Source: Prochloron sp965198675 (lineage in GTDB: Bacteria; Cyanobacteriota; Cyanobacteriia; Cyanobacteriales; Prochloraceae). From it: a DNA stretch of 64,000 nucleotides. The position numbers were made by a program, and so were the translations under genes. The number at the start of each line of letters is the position of its first letter. Position 1 is the first letter of the stretch. The notes below the pieces were generated by a model. The model did no database searches. It was not told where the DNA came from and worked only from the letters and a program-made list of their open reading frames with translations. Positions 17,675 through 26,260 of this stretch are shown here, in pieces. Location: contig OZ240666.1 in NCBI GenBank assembly GCA_965198675.1, forward strand, positions 4,650,001 to 4,714,000, read 5' to 3'.

Positions 17675-17968
17675 ATGACAGACTCTAATTTTGAAACATT
17701 GAGAGAATTTACTACAGCCCTAGACAAGAACGTTGAAGTAGGTTTTGAAAAAGTTAATACCGGTTTTGCGGAGGTAAAAGGACAGATCCAACTCATTGAC
17801 CAAAAAATTGAGCTGAAGATAGAAAGTATTGATTCAAAAGTAGATAGTTTGAGAGAGAATTCTGGAAAAAGATTTGGATATCTAGAAAAGTTAATTTATG
17901 CTATGATGGCCATGATAATACCTAGGTTTTTACTAACAGTAACTATTTTAATTAAACTATTCAATTAG
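17675..17968 (+). CDS. Small coiled-coil protein with C-terminal membrane anchor, copy B
   Basis: The 97-residue protein starts MTDSNFETLREFTTALDKNV and shares copy A's layout. It has one FEKVNTGF unit less, and an added IELKIESIDSKVDS heptad stretch, then the same anchor (LIYAMMAMIIPRFLLTVTIL, with an Arg inside the span). AAGGAG precedes the start. It is divergent from NB-ARC copy B. Confidence 0.6.
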   Translation: MTDSNFETLREFTTALDKNVEVGFEKVNTGFAEVKGQIQLIDQKIELKIESIDSKVDSLRENSGKRFGYLEKLIYAMMAMIIPRFLLTVTILIKLFN

Positions 17969-18006
17969 GAGCTGTTTTTTGACAACTAAATGATTGCAAA
18001 GAGCTA

Positions 18007-18046
18007 TAAAAAAAAACCGGGTTTACCTTTTCGATGAAACCCGGTT
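18007..18046 (-). terminator. Rho-independent terminator of cpcG
   Basis: A perfect 10-bp stem (AACCGGGTTT, 18015-18024, with AAACCCGGTT, 18037-18046) is followed on the minus strand by eight T residues (18007-18014). It lies 24 bp past the cpcG stop. Confidence 0.88.
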
Positions 18047-18069
18047 GATACAAGGAGTCAAACTTCTCG

Positions 18070-18840
18070 TTAAACTTCTACTGGTTGTCCAGTCTTGCGA
18101 TAAGGTACAGAGTCCATACTCACATTCATAGCTGAAACCCTGGGTACTGGATTGATCGCCGGACTGAGACTCCGTGCCATATCCAAATACAGAGCGGGAT
18201 CGCCAGTTTTCGGCTGCTTGTCTTGGGGAATGTAGCGACGTACCGTAGTCTGCCAAATGATTTGGGGGAAACCCAAAACAGCGCGGTAATATCCGTCATA
18301 ACGAGGAGATTTCACATTAAAGGGAATTTCACCCAGATCCCGACCGGGTAAGGACCGCCGTCGCTGATAGGGAACGGTGTCGTAGCCAAAATTCTCCATG
18401 TACTCCTCACTGTTGAGGAGGTCGTCGATAAAAGCTTCATAGCCCTTAGAACCAATGACAACTCCCCAGGCGAGTTTTTCCCGCTCGTCGTAAATATCGC
18501 GCCCTAACACCCGCTGTACGGATTGCTCCACAAAGCGATAGTTGCTGTTAAGATTATAGAAGTTGCGCTTGTAGGTGTCGGAAAGCAAGAGTCCTCGAAT
18601 AAAGTCCCGGACGGTTATTTGACCATAGCGAAGTTGGGATTCTAAAAAAGGCTCCCGATCGGACTTGAAGGCATGGAAGAAAATCTGACGATATGCAGCC
18701 TCAATCAGATTATCTATATCCCCTGAGTCCAGCAAGTTTTCTGCCGAGTAGATTACAGCCTGGTCGTCTCCGGCAACTTCATAGCCGGATATCCGCTCGT
18801 TCTGGGTTTTCAAAGGATAGCTCAATAGAGGAATAGCCAA
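18070..18840 (-). CDS. cpcG: Phycobilisome rod-core linker CpcG
   Basis: The 256-residue protein has the CpcG N-terminus (MAIPLLSYPLKTQNERI) and a pfam00427 linker domain (about 35-170) with IEAAYRQIFFHAFKSDREPFLESQL, ITVRDFIRGLLLSDTYKRNFY, FVEQSVQRVLGRD and EAFIDDLLNSEEYMENFG. The C-terminal tail is soluble and lacks a membrane span, so it is the rod-core type, not the CpcL photosystem-I type. CpcG attaches rods to the allophycocyanin core. It follows a CpeS-type gene on the same strand and ends at a strong terminator. Confidence 0.93.
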   Translation of the reverse strand: MAIPLLSYPLKTQNERISGYEVAGDDQAVIYSAENLLDSGDIDNLIEAAYRQIFFHAFKSDREPFLESQLRYGQITVRDFIRGLLLSDTYKRNFYNLNSNYRFVEQSVQRVLGRDIYDEREKLAWGVVIGSKGYEAFIDDLLNSEEYMENFGYDTVPYQRRRSLPGRDLGEIPFNVKSPRYDGYYRAVLGFPQIIWQTTVRRYIPQDKQPKTGDPALYLDMARSLSPAINPVPRVSAMNVSMDSVPYRKTGQPVEV

Positions 18841-19109
18841 ATTAAAACCTCCGTTATTTTAGGAATTAATGAACTACTCCCGCCCGCTTGCGCGCTCGGC
18901 GGGAGTTTCTGACGCTTCTTTTTCCCTAGTTGCTTCTTGCTATAACGCAAGCGGTAGAGCTAGTGGAATCGACGTCTAAAGAGGCTAGTTCCTAACCCCA
19001 CCTCAATAATAAGGGAGCAAGGGGGTTATTTTCTCAGAAATCTTATCAATTCTTAGCGATTCAGTCCTAGGTGAAGGGCTAGAATCCAAGACCTACCTAC
19101 ATTCAGGCA
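18841..19109 (-). other. Leader between the CpeS-type gene and cpcG
   Basis: The 269 bp contain a strong hairpin ACTCCCGCC...GGCGGGAGT (about 18874-18902), placed in the presumed 5' leader of cpcG on the minus strand. It could be a terminator for the upstream lyase gene or an mRNA-stabilising structure. No ORF is supported. Confidence 0.45.
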
Positions 19110-19694
19110 TTACCAACCCCTAAGGGAGTAATTGGATAAGGGTGCCTTTTGGACAGTATCTCCATCTCCTTCCTCTTGAACCCTGATCTCCGTACAAAAG
19201 GTTGCAGAGTTGAACCCGCCAAAACGTTTCACTGTACTAGTTCTCAGCCGCAGGTTCTGGGTTGCAAACCAGAAACGCTCCATAATGCTCATGGTTTCAT
19301 ATTCCGTGATTAAAATCAAACCATCCTCTTTATCCATATGATAGCTACCGGCTATGGGGACGATTTCTGCATAGCCTCTTTCCCTAAGAAGCTTACCCTG
19401 CCTAGGTTTATCAGGGTCTGGTATAAGAGCGAATACCGTGGAACCTTCGTGATTCTCATCTTCTTTATCCCAGGCCATGGAACCGTCCCAACTGACGAAT
19501 GCTCCCCCAATGGTAAGAGTTGGATCCACTTCGTGCATTTGGCATATTTCTACTACTTTTGGATGATTCGCCCCCAAAGCTTCCACAAAAATATCTGAAT
19601 TTCCGGTTTCCGCACGTCGGAAAGGGAGATGATGGGTGGTGCGCTGCGATCGCCACTTACCAGCACTGTGCTGGAAAAATTCCATTGCGTCCAT
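19110..19694 (-). CDS. CpcS/CpeS-family phycobiliprotein lyase (CpeU-like)
   Basis: The 194-residue protein begins MDAMEFFQHSAGKWRSQRTTHH, the family hallmark, followed by LLRERGYAEIVPIAGSYHMD and ERFWFATQNLRLRTSTVKRFGG, which line the lipocalin-like beta barrel. Such lyases carry phycobilins and attach them to cysteines such as Cys82 of alpha or beta subunits. It is one of four members in this window. The N-terminus looks closer to CpeU than to CpeS as I recall them, so no symbol is given. It lies upstream of cpcG on the same strand and divergent from nblA. Confidence 0.85.
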   Translation of the reverse strand: MDAMEFFQHSAGKWRSQRTTHHLPFRRAETGNSDIFVEALGANHPKVVEICQMHEVDPTLTIGGAFVSWDGSMAWDKEDENHEGSTVFALIPDPDKPRQGKLLRERGYAEIVPIAGSYHMDKEDGLILITEYETMSIMERFWFATQNLRLRTSTVKRFGGFNSATFCTEIRVQEEGDGDTVQKAPLSNYSLRGW

Positions 19695-19850
19695 TACTTA
19701 GCTCAATCTAAAGTTCTCGTTTAATTGTGCTTCTTATTACGGTTTTTGGCTAGCTTCTGGGCTATCTGTGTACTGCACCAATAGCAGAGGTCATGGGGAC
19801 GAATAATAATATTAAATTATGTTAATTTGATTAATTAATGCTTGACAAGG

Positions 19851-19879
19851 TTGACGTTTTACTATCCACGTGTTAGATT
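19851..19879 (+). promoter_or_regulatory. Candidate nblA promoter
   Basis: TTGACG (19851-19856) and TAGATT (19874-19879) are spaced by 17 bp, about 44 bp upstream of the nblA start. A second TTGACA at 19842 and TATAAC at 19884 offer other pairings. No NtcA or NblR site is clear to me. Confidence 0.35.
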
Positions 19880-19922
19880 GGTGTATAACTAGACATCTAG
19901 AACGAGAATTAGGAGGTTTCCC

Positions 19923-20090
19923 ATGACAACCCCAGGAAGTCTGAGCTTGGAGCAGCAATTCAAATTGCAAGTCTTGCGACAGCAGGTAAAAAGTTTGAGC
20001 CAGGAACAAGCGCAAGAATACGTCCTTGAGCTTTTCCGTCAGACCATGGTTAAAGAAAACCTATTCAAGCATTTGCTGAAGAATGCATAG
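19923..20090 (+). CDS. nblA: NblA phycobilisome degradation protein
   Basis: The 55-residue protein (MTTPGSLSLEQQFKLQVLRQ, then QVKSLSQEQAQEYVLELFRQ, then MVKENLFKHLLKNA) matches NblA in length and motifs: LSLEQQF near the start, a Q-rich helix pair and a short L-K tail. NblA binds phycobiliproteins and brings the Clp protease to phycobilisomes under nutrient stress. A perfect AGGAGG (19911-19916) precedes the ATG by six bases. It lies between lyase genes, so assembly and breakdown functions are neighbours here. Confidence 0.85.
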   Translation: MTTPGSLSLEQQFKLQVLRQQVKSLSQEQAQEYVLELFRQTMVKENLFKHLLKNA

Positions 20091-20264
20091 GAGATGGTAC
20101 GAGCTGGGAACTAGAAAATGGCTACTCTTTCCTAGTCATTCCCAGATCGCCATTCGTTCCGGCAAGGAATGCTAAACTAGTAATAATTCTTTTATAATGA
20201 GGATTTAAGCGCCACCGCATGAGAAGCAGTACAATAGTGGGAATTGAAACCGCAGCGAGTTCTC

Positions 20265-21527
20265 ATGGATAAACGCTTTGCCAATTTATTTAATTTGACT
20301 GAAGAACAGGCGATCGCCCTGTTGCAAACTCCTTTGGAGCAATTAGAAGATGAGTCAGATCGCTACGTAGCTGCATCTCACTTAAGGAACTTCCCCACAG
20401 AACGCTCAATAAATGCTTTAATTGCGGCGATAGAAGATAAGGAACCAGCTCTGTATAATCGCATCGCTCGTCGCAAGGCCGTGGAAAGCTTGGGACATTT
20501 GCAAGCAAGTGTAGCATTACCCACCATTTTAGCTTGTTTGGGGGATGAGGATTGTTATACGGTAGAAAATGCTGTTTGGGCCATCGGCGAAATCGGCACT
20601 GAGGAGGATGAAATTAAGGAAGAAATTGCCCAACTGCTGGAAAAACCGGGTCAAAATCATCGCCTCATCATGCAGACTCTAGCAAAATTCAACTATCAAC
20701 AGGCTCTAGAGCGGATTGAGCCATTTATTAACTCGGAAAGCGAACCAGTTGCTAGTGCAGCCATCGCCTCAGTGTGTCGTCTCACGGGAGATTACAGCAA
20801 GATGGAACTGGTTGTGGCTTTCCTGCAACATAGCAATGTGAATGCCCGGAGAAGTTGCATTCAAGACCTCATCGATACTCAATATTACCCAGCCATTCCC
20901 GAAATTGTCAAATGTCCCGTTTCTCTGGTCTTTCGCTTACGGGCACTGCGACTCCTAGGAGAAACAGGTAGAGAAAATGGCCAACTCACTTTTGCCCAAT
21001 TAGAACCTTATTTAGATACAGTAATTAGAGATTTTCCTGCTGACTTGGAGTTGGTTCACGAATACGACCAAACACCTAGTCTGGAATTTGTGATTAATGA
21101 ATTGTACCATACTGATTTCGGGCGCTGTTACCTGGGGAGTAAGACTCTACTGTCTGAGTATGGAGAGCAAGGGGGGGAAGCCCTCATGGCTACTTATACT
21201 GCTAAAGCTAGAAGTGACTATGGCGCTCACTATCATGTGGTAAAATTGTTGGGTTGGCTCCAATATGCTCCTGGTTACGATTTGCTGGTGGAAGCGCTAC
21301 ATAATAGGGCACCCCAGTTTCAGAAATCTCGGGCTGGTGCGGCGATCGCCTTGGGGAATTTGGGGGATAAACGAGCCATTCCGGAATTGAAAGCTAGTTT
21401 GGAGACAAAAATTTGGGACTTGAAATATGCCTCTTTGTTAGCATTGGAGCAGTTGGGAGATACAACGGGTCGTGATATAGCTTGTAATGATGCAGACTGG
21501 TTGGTGAAAGCGAAAGCAATGGAATAA
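20265..21527 (+). CDS. cpeY: Phycoerythrobilin lyase CpeY (HEAT-like repeats)
   Basis: The 420-residue protein starts MDKRFANLFNLTEEQAIALL and contains CpcE-type HEAT repeats (RYVAASHLRNFPTERSINALIAAI, RRKAVESLGHLQ, NAVWAIGEIG) through the first 200 residues. The second half has YHVVKLLGWLQYAPGYDLLVEALHNRAPQFQKSRAGAAIALG-type repeats (quoted in part). CpeY attaches phycoerythrobilin to Cys82 of CpeA, helped by CpeZ, in Fremyella. The start at 20265 matches the family; a TTG at 20244 is also in frame. Its partner cpeZ lies 10 kb away. Confidence 0.85.
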   Translation: MDKRFANLFNLTEEQAIALLQTPLEQLEDESDRYVAASHLRNFPTERSINALIAAIEDKEPALYNRIARRKAVESLGHLQASVALPTILACLGDEDCYTVENAVWAIGEIGTEEDEIKEEIAQLLEKPGQNHRLIMQTLAKFNYQQALERIEPFINSESEPVASAAIASVCRLTGDYSKMELVVAFLQHSNVNARRSCIQDLIDTQYYPAIPEIVKCPVSLVFRLRALRLLGETGRENGQLTFAQLEPYLDTVIRDFPADLELVHEYDQTPSLEFVINELYHTDFGRCYLGSKTLLSEYGEQGGEALMATYTAKARSDYGAHYHVVKLLGWLQYAPGYDLLVEALHNRAPQFQKSRAGAAIALGNLGDKRAIPELKASLETKIWDLKYASLLALEQLGDTTGRDIACNDADWLVKAKAME

Positions 21528-21619
21528 TGAACCGCAGAGGCGCAGAGGACGCCGAGGTAAGAGGGGAGTTTGTAGGGTGGGCATTGCTCACCTAATTATA
21601 TATTAGCTAAGGAGAGAAA
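21528..21619. repeat. Dispersed repeats after cpeY
   Basis: A CGCAGAGGCGCAGAGGACGC unit is followed by a GTAGGGTGGGCATTGC unit. Both occur several times elsewhere in the window (for example 26235, 31390, 60432 and 45710, 57520). Confidence 0.6.
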
Positions 21620-21835
21620 ATGACCTATTATCTAAAATTTTCCAAACAAATTCAAAATCGTCTTTCCTTTTTTGCAAAAGAGACGGGTTGTAAAGAAGAT
21701 GAAATCATTCAGACAGCAATATTAAAACATCTCGAAGATCTAGAAGATATTCGAGATGCTAAAGAAGTATTGAAAAATCCTGGCAAACAATGGACTTTAG
21801 AAGAGGTGGAACAAGGTCTTGACCTGGAAAATTAA
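21620..21835 (+). CDS. RelB-like antitoxin
   Basis: The 71-residue acidic protein has a ribbon-helix-helix-like N-terminus (YYLKFSKQIQNRLSFFAKETG) and a C-terminal segment ending WTLEEVEQGLDLEN, the usual form of RelB/DinJ antitoxins that bind and block the toxin. AGGAGAGAAA precedes the start. It overlaps the toxin gene by 17 bp. Confidence 0.78.
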   Translation: MTYYLKFSKQIQNRLSFFAKETGCKEDEIIQTAILKHLEDLEDIRDAKEVLKNPGKQWTLEEVEQGLDLEN

Positions 21836-22085
21836 ATTTGAAGATAAAGCTTTAAAGCAACTGAGAAAACTTGATAATAATTCTCAAAACATAATTTTAA
21901 AATATCTCAGATCCCGCATTGGGACGCCAGAAAACCCAAAACGGTTTGGGAAAGCTCTTATAGGCGATATGAAAGGCTTGTGGCGCTATCGTGTAGACAA
22001 CTACAGAATTATTTGTCGTCTAGAGGAAGATATTTTAACTGTCCTAGTTGTGAAAATAGGACATAGGCGAAACATTTATGACTAA
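21819..22085 (+). CDS. RelE-like toxin (mRNA interferase)
   Basis: The 88-residue basic protein reads WKIKFEDKALKQLRKLD, then ENPKRFGKALIGDMKGLWRYRVDNYRIIC and VVKIGHRRNIYD, which is the complete RelE core with the conserved L-G-x-x-x-G-L-W-R-Y-R-V and H-R-x-x-x-Y motifs. RelE toxins cut mRNA on the ribosome. It starts with TTG inside the antitoxin gene, implying translational coupling. Confidence 0.85.
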   Translation: MTWKIKFEDKALKQLRKLDNNSQNIILKYLRSRIGTPENPKRFGKALIGDMKGLWRYRVDNYRIICRLEEDILTVLVVKIGHRRNIYD

Positions 22086-22094
22086 TGTTTCAGT

Positions 22095-22131
22095 CCGTAG
22101 GTTGGGTTGAAGAATGAAACCCAACCTACGG
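22095..22131 (+). terminator. Hairpin after relBE
   Basis: A perfect 14-bp stem (CCGTAGGTTGGGTT with its complement at 22118-22131) lies 10 bp after the toxin stop. It lacks a T-tract and belongs to a dispersed GTAGGTTGGGTT repeat family also seen near 45275 and 60372. It may still stop or stabilise the transcript. Confidence 0.5.
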
Positions 22132-22224
22132 AACTAATATTTCAGACATTGCTCCTCCCTCCCTCTCTTCCAACTTGGCGCTGGCGGCGTTCCTGCAGTT
22201 TATTTCTTTATATGAGGTATTATA

Positions 22225-23013
22225 ATGCGTTCTCCTTTTCCCGGAATGGACCCCTATTTAGAGCATAGCGAGTTGTGGCCAGAAGTACATCATCGTCTGA
22301 TTACGGCCATCGCCAATGCTATAGCCCCTCCTATTCGTCCTAAATATCGGATTGCCATAGAAAAGCGAACCTATCTCACTCACTTTGATGATTCTATCTT
22401 AGTGGGTATTCCTGATGTATCAGTATTCTCCCCCAAGTCAACCTCAAGTTCAACCTCTTCAGGTACCGCTACTTTACCCCGCACCCCTGAAGCAGTAACC
22501 GTCACCCTACCTATACCCATAGAAGTAAAGGAAGGTTATTTAGAAATAAGGGAAGTAGCAACATCAAGAGTTGTAACAGTAATAGAAATTATCTCTCCCA
22601 CCAATAAAAGGGCTGGAAAAGGGCGCTCCGATTATGTAACCAAGCGAGAGCAGGTTCTCGGTAGTAGTACCCATCTGGTGGAGATTGATTTACTCCGGGG
22701 TGGAAAACCAATGCCAATTTTGGGGACTACTCCAAACACAGATTATAGAATTTTAGTAGCTAGGGGCGATCGCCGTCCCAACGCTGATTTCTATGGATTT
22801 ACCTTGTCACAGCAGATTCCTAAGTTCTTGCTTCCTTTGCAGTCAGTAGATACGGAACCATTAGTGGACTTACAGAGATTGTTAGTTCAAGTGTACGAGG
22901 AAGCAGGATTTGAGTTAGCGGTAGACTACAATATAGAACCTATACCACCTCTCAAGTCAGAAGACAAGAATTGGGTGGATGCACTGCTGCGAGATAAACT
23001 TAATACACATTGA
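22225..23013 (+). CDS. DUF4058 family protein
   Basis: The 262-residue protein opens MRSPFPGMDPYLEHSELWPEVH, the hallmark of DUF4058, with IEIISPTNKRAGKGRSDYVTKREQVL and HLVEIDLLRGG in the middle, which resemble a PD-(D/E)XK-like fold (E-I-x-SPxNK). The function is unknown; the family is very common in cyanobacteria. It converges with the helicase gene. Confidence 0.85.
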   Translation: MRSPFPGMDPYLEHSELWPEVHHRLITAIANAIAPPIRPKYRIAIEKRTYLTHFDDSILVGIPDVSVFSPKSTSSSTSSGTATLPRTPEAVTVTLPIPIEVKEGYLEIREVATSRVVTVIEIISPTNKRAGKGRSDYVTKREQVLGSSTHLVEIDLLRGGKPMPILGTTPNTDYRILVARGDRRPNADFYGFTLSQQIPKFLLPLQSVDTEPLVDLQRLLVQVYEEAGFELAVDYNIEPIPPLKSEDKNWVDALLRDKLNTH

Positions 23014-23019
23014 TTAACC

Positions 23020-23063
23020 AGACTTGATATTACCCCAAGTACGTGGTATATAATACCAAGTCT
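23020..23063. terminator. Bidirectional hairpin between convergent genes
   Basis: AGACTTGATATTA (23020-23032) pairs with TAATACCAAGTCT (23051-23063), one G-U/C mismatch aside, between the DUF4058 stop and the helicase stop. On the plus strand TGTTCTTTCC follows. Confidence 0.6.
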
Positions 23064-23071
23064 GTTCTTTC

Positions 23072-26000
23072 CTAGGACACCACTGCAACAAGTGCCACTG
23101 GAATTGGGAGAAAATATGACTTCTTAGTAAATCCCCCAAGTTTTCTGGATTTGGTCAACCACTCAGCAATTTCTTGGCTTGCCCTTTTTGCAGCTTCAAG
23201 CACATCAGTTTTTAGGGATTCTGACCTTGGTTTGAATGCATCTGTCTCCAACAAGGAAATCAACTGATAAACTTCTTGACCTGATGCACCTTGAGGATTT
23301 ATAGGTTCAGATAAGTCACTCGTGAAAGCATAAAACGTTAAATAAGAATCGGTACTGAACCCATGATTTTCTATTTCACGAAGGGGATGAGTGGCAAATA
23401 GGAGATAATGAGCATCTCCCAGTAAGGGAAACTTTTCGTATAACCGATCCTCTGAGATGGTAGTAAAATCTGCCTTACGCTGTCGAGCTAAAGAACAGGC
23501 AAGTTCTCCAATGGGATCGGCATTGCGGCGAAGTGGACGGTGCTTAATAACTCCACTTTCTTGCTGCTGTTGATACCAAGGATAGAGACCTGCCAGTAAG
23601 ATATTGTCCTTTTCCCTGCCAAACAATTTAAATTCCGGGTCAAAGGTAAATTCTCGGCTTTGAATGGTAGCAATTTTAGCTTGGGCAGTTTCCATCCCTG
23701 TACCTTCATCACGGAATACGGGACGGTTCCACTCTTGGGTGCTAAAGGTGAGTTCATGTTGCTGGTCAACAGTAGGTAATCCTAATTCCACCCATCTCTC
23801 AAGCCGTTTTGCTAATTGTTCCCGGCTAACGACCCAATTTTGGTCAAGTTTGGTTTGAAGTTCCCCTAATTTCTTTTCCATATCCTGGTGGACTTCTTTT
23901 GCCTGCCGGAGGATATTGTCAATCAATTCTTCTTTTTCAATATTATGATAGATTTTTTCTTCCTGTTCCGGGCTGAGAGAACCGAGAATTTTGAGACGTA
24001 TTCTTTCATCTGTGATTCCCAATGCGTTGAAACGGTTAACTAATGCTTGTTCCCTTTTTTGTTCGTGGGTTCCAGCAATAATTAAGTAATAAGCAGTGAC
24101 ATCTGAAATTTGTCCTAGTCGAGCAACGCGACCGTTTCGTTGCATCAGCACTGCTGGATTGGGACTCAAATCCCAATGAATAACACGGTTTGCAACTTGG
24201 AAATCAAATCCTTCATCTGCGGCTGAGGTGGCAACTAGAACTCTCACAGAGCTATTGACATTGCGCAATTGGGCAACCGCATTCTCTCTTTCGGCAATAT
24301 TCATGCCTCCAGTTAATTTTTTACTTTGTCCTGGAAGAACTTTGGTGATGATTTCGCAGGTTTGCAAACTCTCGGTAAAAACTAGAAATTTTGACTCAGG
24401 TTCCTTCTGCAAGATACCTTTAAGCCAGGTTAACTTAGCATTCTCCGCTCCCGTTTTATCTTCCCTGTGGAAATCGGCAAAGTGCAGGAGTTCTAGGGCA
24501 AGTTCGGTTATTTCCTTAAGCTCTTCATCATCAGGCTCCAAAGTCTTATCTTCATCTTCCTTTTTACGAAGCTTTTTGGAAAATTCGTAAATATCGACTA
24601 TTTTATTACTTGGTAATGGTTGTCCTAAACGAATCGCACCGAATGAAAAATCATCGCTAGGGAAAGAAACTGTAACGTGCTTAGATTTGTTTTGCTCATC
24701 ATAGGCAGCAAGTCTTTGAGAAATTCCTTGAATGAGCTGACGAAGCTTCCCTGTACTGTCGGATTTGTCTTGTCTGTATTCCTCTTGAGTTTTCCACTCC
24801 TTATGTCGGACGCACCAACGGAACAGCCACATAGCACCAGTAATAGTACTGCTAGTCAACCTGGTTTCCAGTTGTCGAATTGCAAATCCACCAAAACTCT
24901 TACCATTATTACTATGAATTTCTTTGATTTTTTCCCGAATTTCTTCCAGCAATGCCACGTAGGCTGGGTTTGCTTGGAGATGGGGACGTTTAATGGTCAA
25001 TTTTGGGAATAAGTTTTTATCAGACCAGCTACGAACATTATCTTGTTGCCGCCAGATAACTGCGGTAGATGAATTCTTTAAAGGTCCAATTAATTCCTCC
25101 TCAGCTTTCTCTTCAGGCAGTGTATATGCGTTATCAACCTCTGGGGTTTGATGGGTAAGAAGACGCAACAGGTTGATAAATTGAGGTTTAGAGCGAAACG
25201 GAGTAGCACTCATGAAAATTACCAACTTTGGAGGAGCGGAATCCTGCCAAAATTCTCCGGTAATCATTTGGTAAGCAGCCTGATAAGCTTTTGTTGCTTT
25301 GAGCGAGATACGCTTGGGACTGGTCAGTTCATCTTCACTAGCACAGTGATGTGCTTCGTCAATAATCAAAATCTCAGGTTTAACTCCTGCAGGTAGCTTC
25401 TTCTTTTGTCCCTTTTTGACATAGAGTCTTGCCGCATCCATACTGGCGATATGAATTCCGTCAGTACGGCTACCATATTCAACAAAAGATTTCTCAATTT
25501 GAACAATACTATCCCCATCTACACCAGGGATAACTGACTGAAGCTTTAGCTTGACATCATCTAAAAGCCCCCCCTTTGTCAGGTAAAGACAACGAAGTGG
25601 CCGGGAGCTTCCCTGAGCCACGAGCAAATCCCGTAACATCAAACCTATTTCAATGGTTTTTCCCAGACCAACCTCATCAGCAATAAGGAGGCGTTTAATT
25701 TCTTTCTGATGCCCCTTCATGTACTGTTGCAGCGCCAACTGGTGAGGTAAAGGGTCTTTGTCACTAGCAGTAATGCGACCTGAAAAGATGTTGGCCAGTA
25801 GTTCCAGCGCACCAAGTCTCATAGCGGTATGAGCGCGAAATGCTGGATTGAAATCATTTTCCCCCAGCACACTCTCTCCAGGAAGGTATGCCTTCTCTGG
25901 GGTTAACATCTTCTCGATATCCCAGTTGTTAGACAATTGCTCCCAGTCACGAAAGGATTCAAATAGAATCCCCCGACGCTGTTTTAAATCATTTGGGTTC

Positions 26001-26125
26001 GCCGGAGTTCCGATGGTAAAAGCATAGTGAGAGTAACTGAGTGCGTCTGGGCTATCGGGATCCGCAAGAACAATATCCCCGTGATTACCGCTTGCAGAAG
26101 GGATCTCGAACAGATAATAGGACAT
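23072..26125 (-). CDS. SNF2-like DEAD/DEAH helicase
   Basis: The 1017-residue protein has helicase motif I (LLIADEVGLGKTIE, about 146-160), motif II (ILIIDEAHHC), motif III (FMSATPF), and the C-terminal motifs FLVFTE, VATSAADEGFDFQVANRVIHWDL and QRNGRVARLGQ, so it is a complete SNF2/RapA-type ATPase. The N-terminal ~140 residues and the long C-terminal part (TFDPEFKLFGREKDNILLAG onward) are unfamiliar. Proteins like this occur in phage-defence loci or as RNA-polymerase recyclers. No defence neighbours are present here, so the role is open. Confidence 0.8.
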   Translation of the reverse strand: MSYYLFEIPSASGNHGDIVLADPDSPDALSYSHYAFTIGTPANPNDLKQRRGILFESFRDWEQLSNNWDIEKMLTPEKAYLPGESVLGENDFNPAFRAHTAMRLGALELLANIFSGRITASDKDPLPHQLALQQYMKGHQKEIKRLLIADEVGLGKTIEIGLMLRDLLVAQGSSRPLRCLYLTKGGLLDDVKLKLQSVIPGVDGDSIVQIEKSFVEYGSRTDGIHIASMDAARLYVKKGQKKKLPAGVKPEILIIDEAHHCASEDELTSPKRISLKATKAYQAAYQMITGEFWQDSAPPKLVIFMSATPFRSKPQFINLLRLLTHQTPEVDNAYTLPEEKAEEELIGPLKNSSTAVIWRQQDNVRSWSDKNLFPKLTIKRPHLQANPAYVALLEEIREKIKEIHSNNGKSFGGFAIRQLETRLTSSTITGAMWLFRWCVRHKEWKTQEEYRQDKSDSTGKLRQLIQGISQRLAAYDEQNKSKHVTVSFPSDDFSFGAIRLGQPLPSNKIVDIYEFSKKLRKKEDEDKTLEPDDEELKEITELALELLHFADFHREDKTGAENAKLTWLKGILQKEPESKFLVFTESLQTCEIITKVLPGQSKKLTGGMNIAERENAVAQLRNVNSSVRVLVATSAADEGFDFQVANRVIHWDLSPNPAVLMQRNGRVARLGQISDVTAYYLIIAGTHEQKREQALVNRFNALGITDERIRLKILGSLSPEQEEKIYHNIEKEELIDNILRQAKEVHQDMEKKLGELQTKLDQNWVVSREQLAKRLERWVELGLPTVDQQHELTFSTQEWNRPVFRDEGTGMETAQAKIATIQSREFTFDPEFKLFGREKDNILLAGLYPWYQQQQESGVIKHRPLRRNADPIGELACSLARQRKADFTTISEDRLYEKFPLLGDAHYLLFATHPLREIENHGFSTDSYLTFYAFTSDLSEPINPQGASGQEVYQLISLLETDAFKPRSESLKTDVLEAAKRASQEIAEWLTKSRKLGGFTKKSYFLPIPVALVAVVS

Positions 26126-26260
26126 AATGGCCTCCTAAATTTTAGGTATACCTGGATAGGTACACCTATCTTAGACTACCTATTCAGAATTGTCAAGGGG
26201 CATCACAAGAAACTCTCTCCCCTCTTCCCTCTGCGTCCTCTGCGTCTCTGCGGTTTATCC

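Noticed and set aside
23488..25396. Plus- and minus-strand ORFs inside the SNF2-like helicase gene
   Set aside because: They are antisense or out-of-frame shadows of a complete helicase with all motifs.
23072..26125. Helicase as a DISARM (DrmD) or other defence-system component
   Set aside because: No methyltransferase, DrmA/B/C or other defence genes are adjacent; DUF4058 and HEAT genes flank it.
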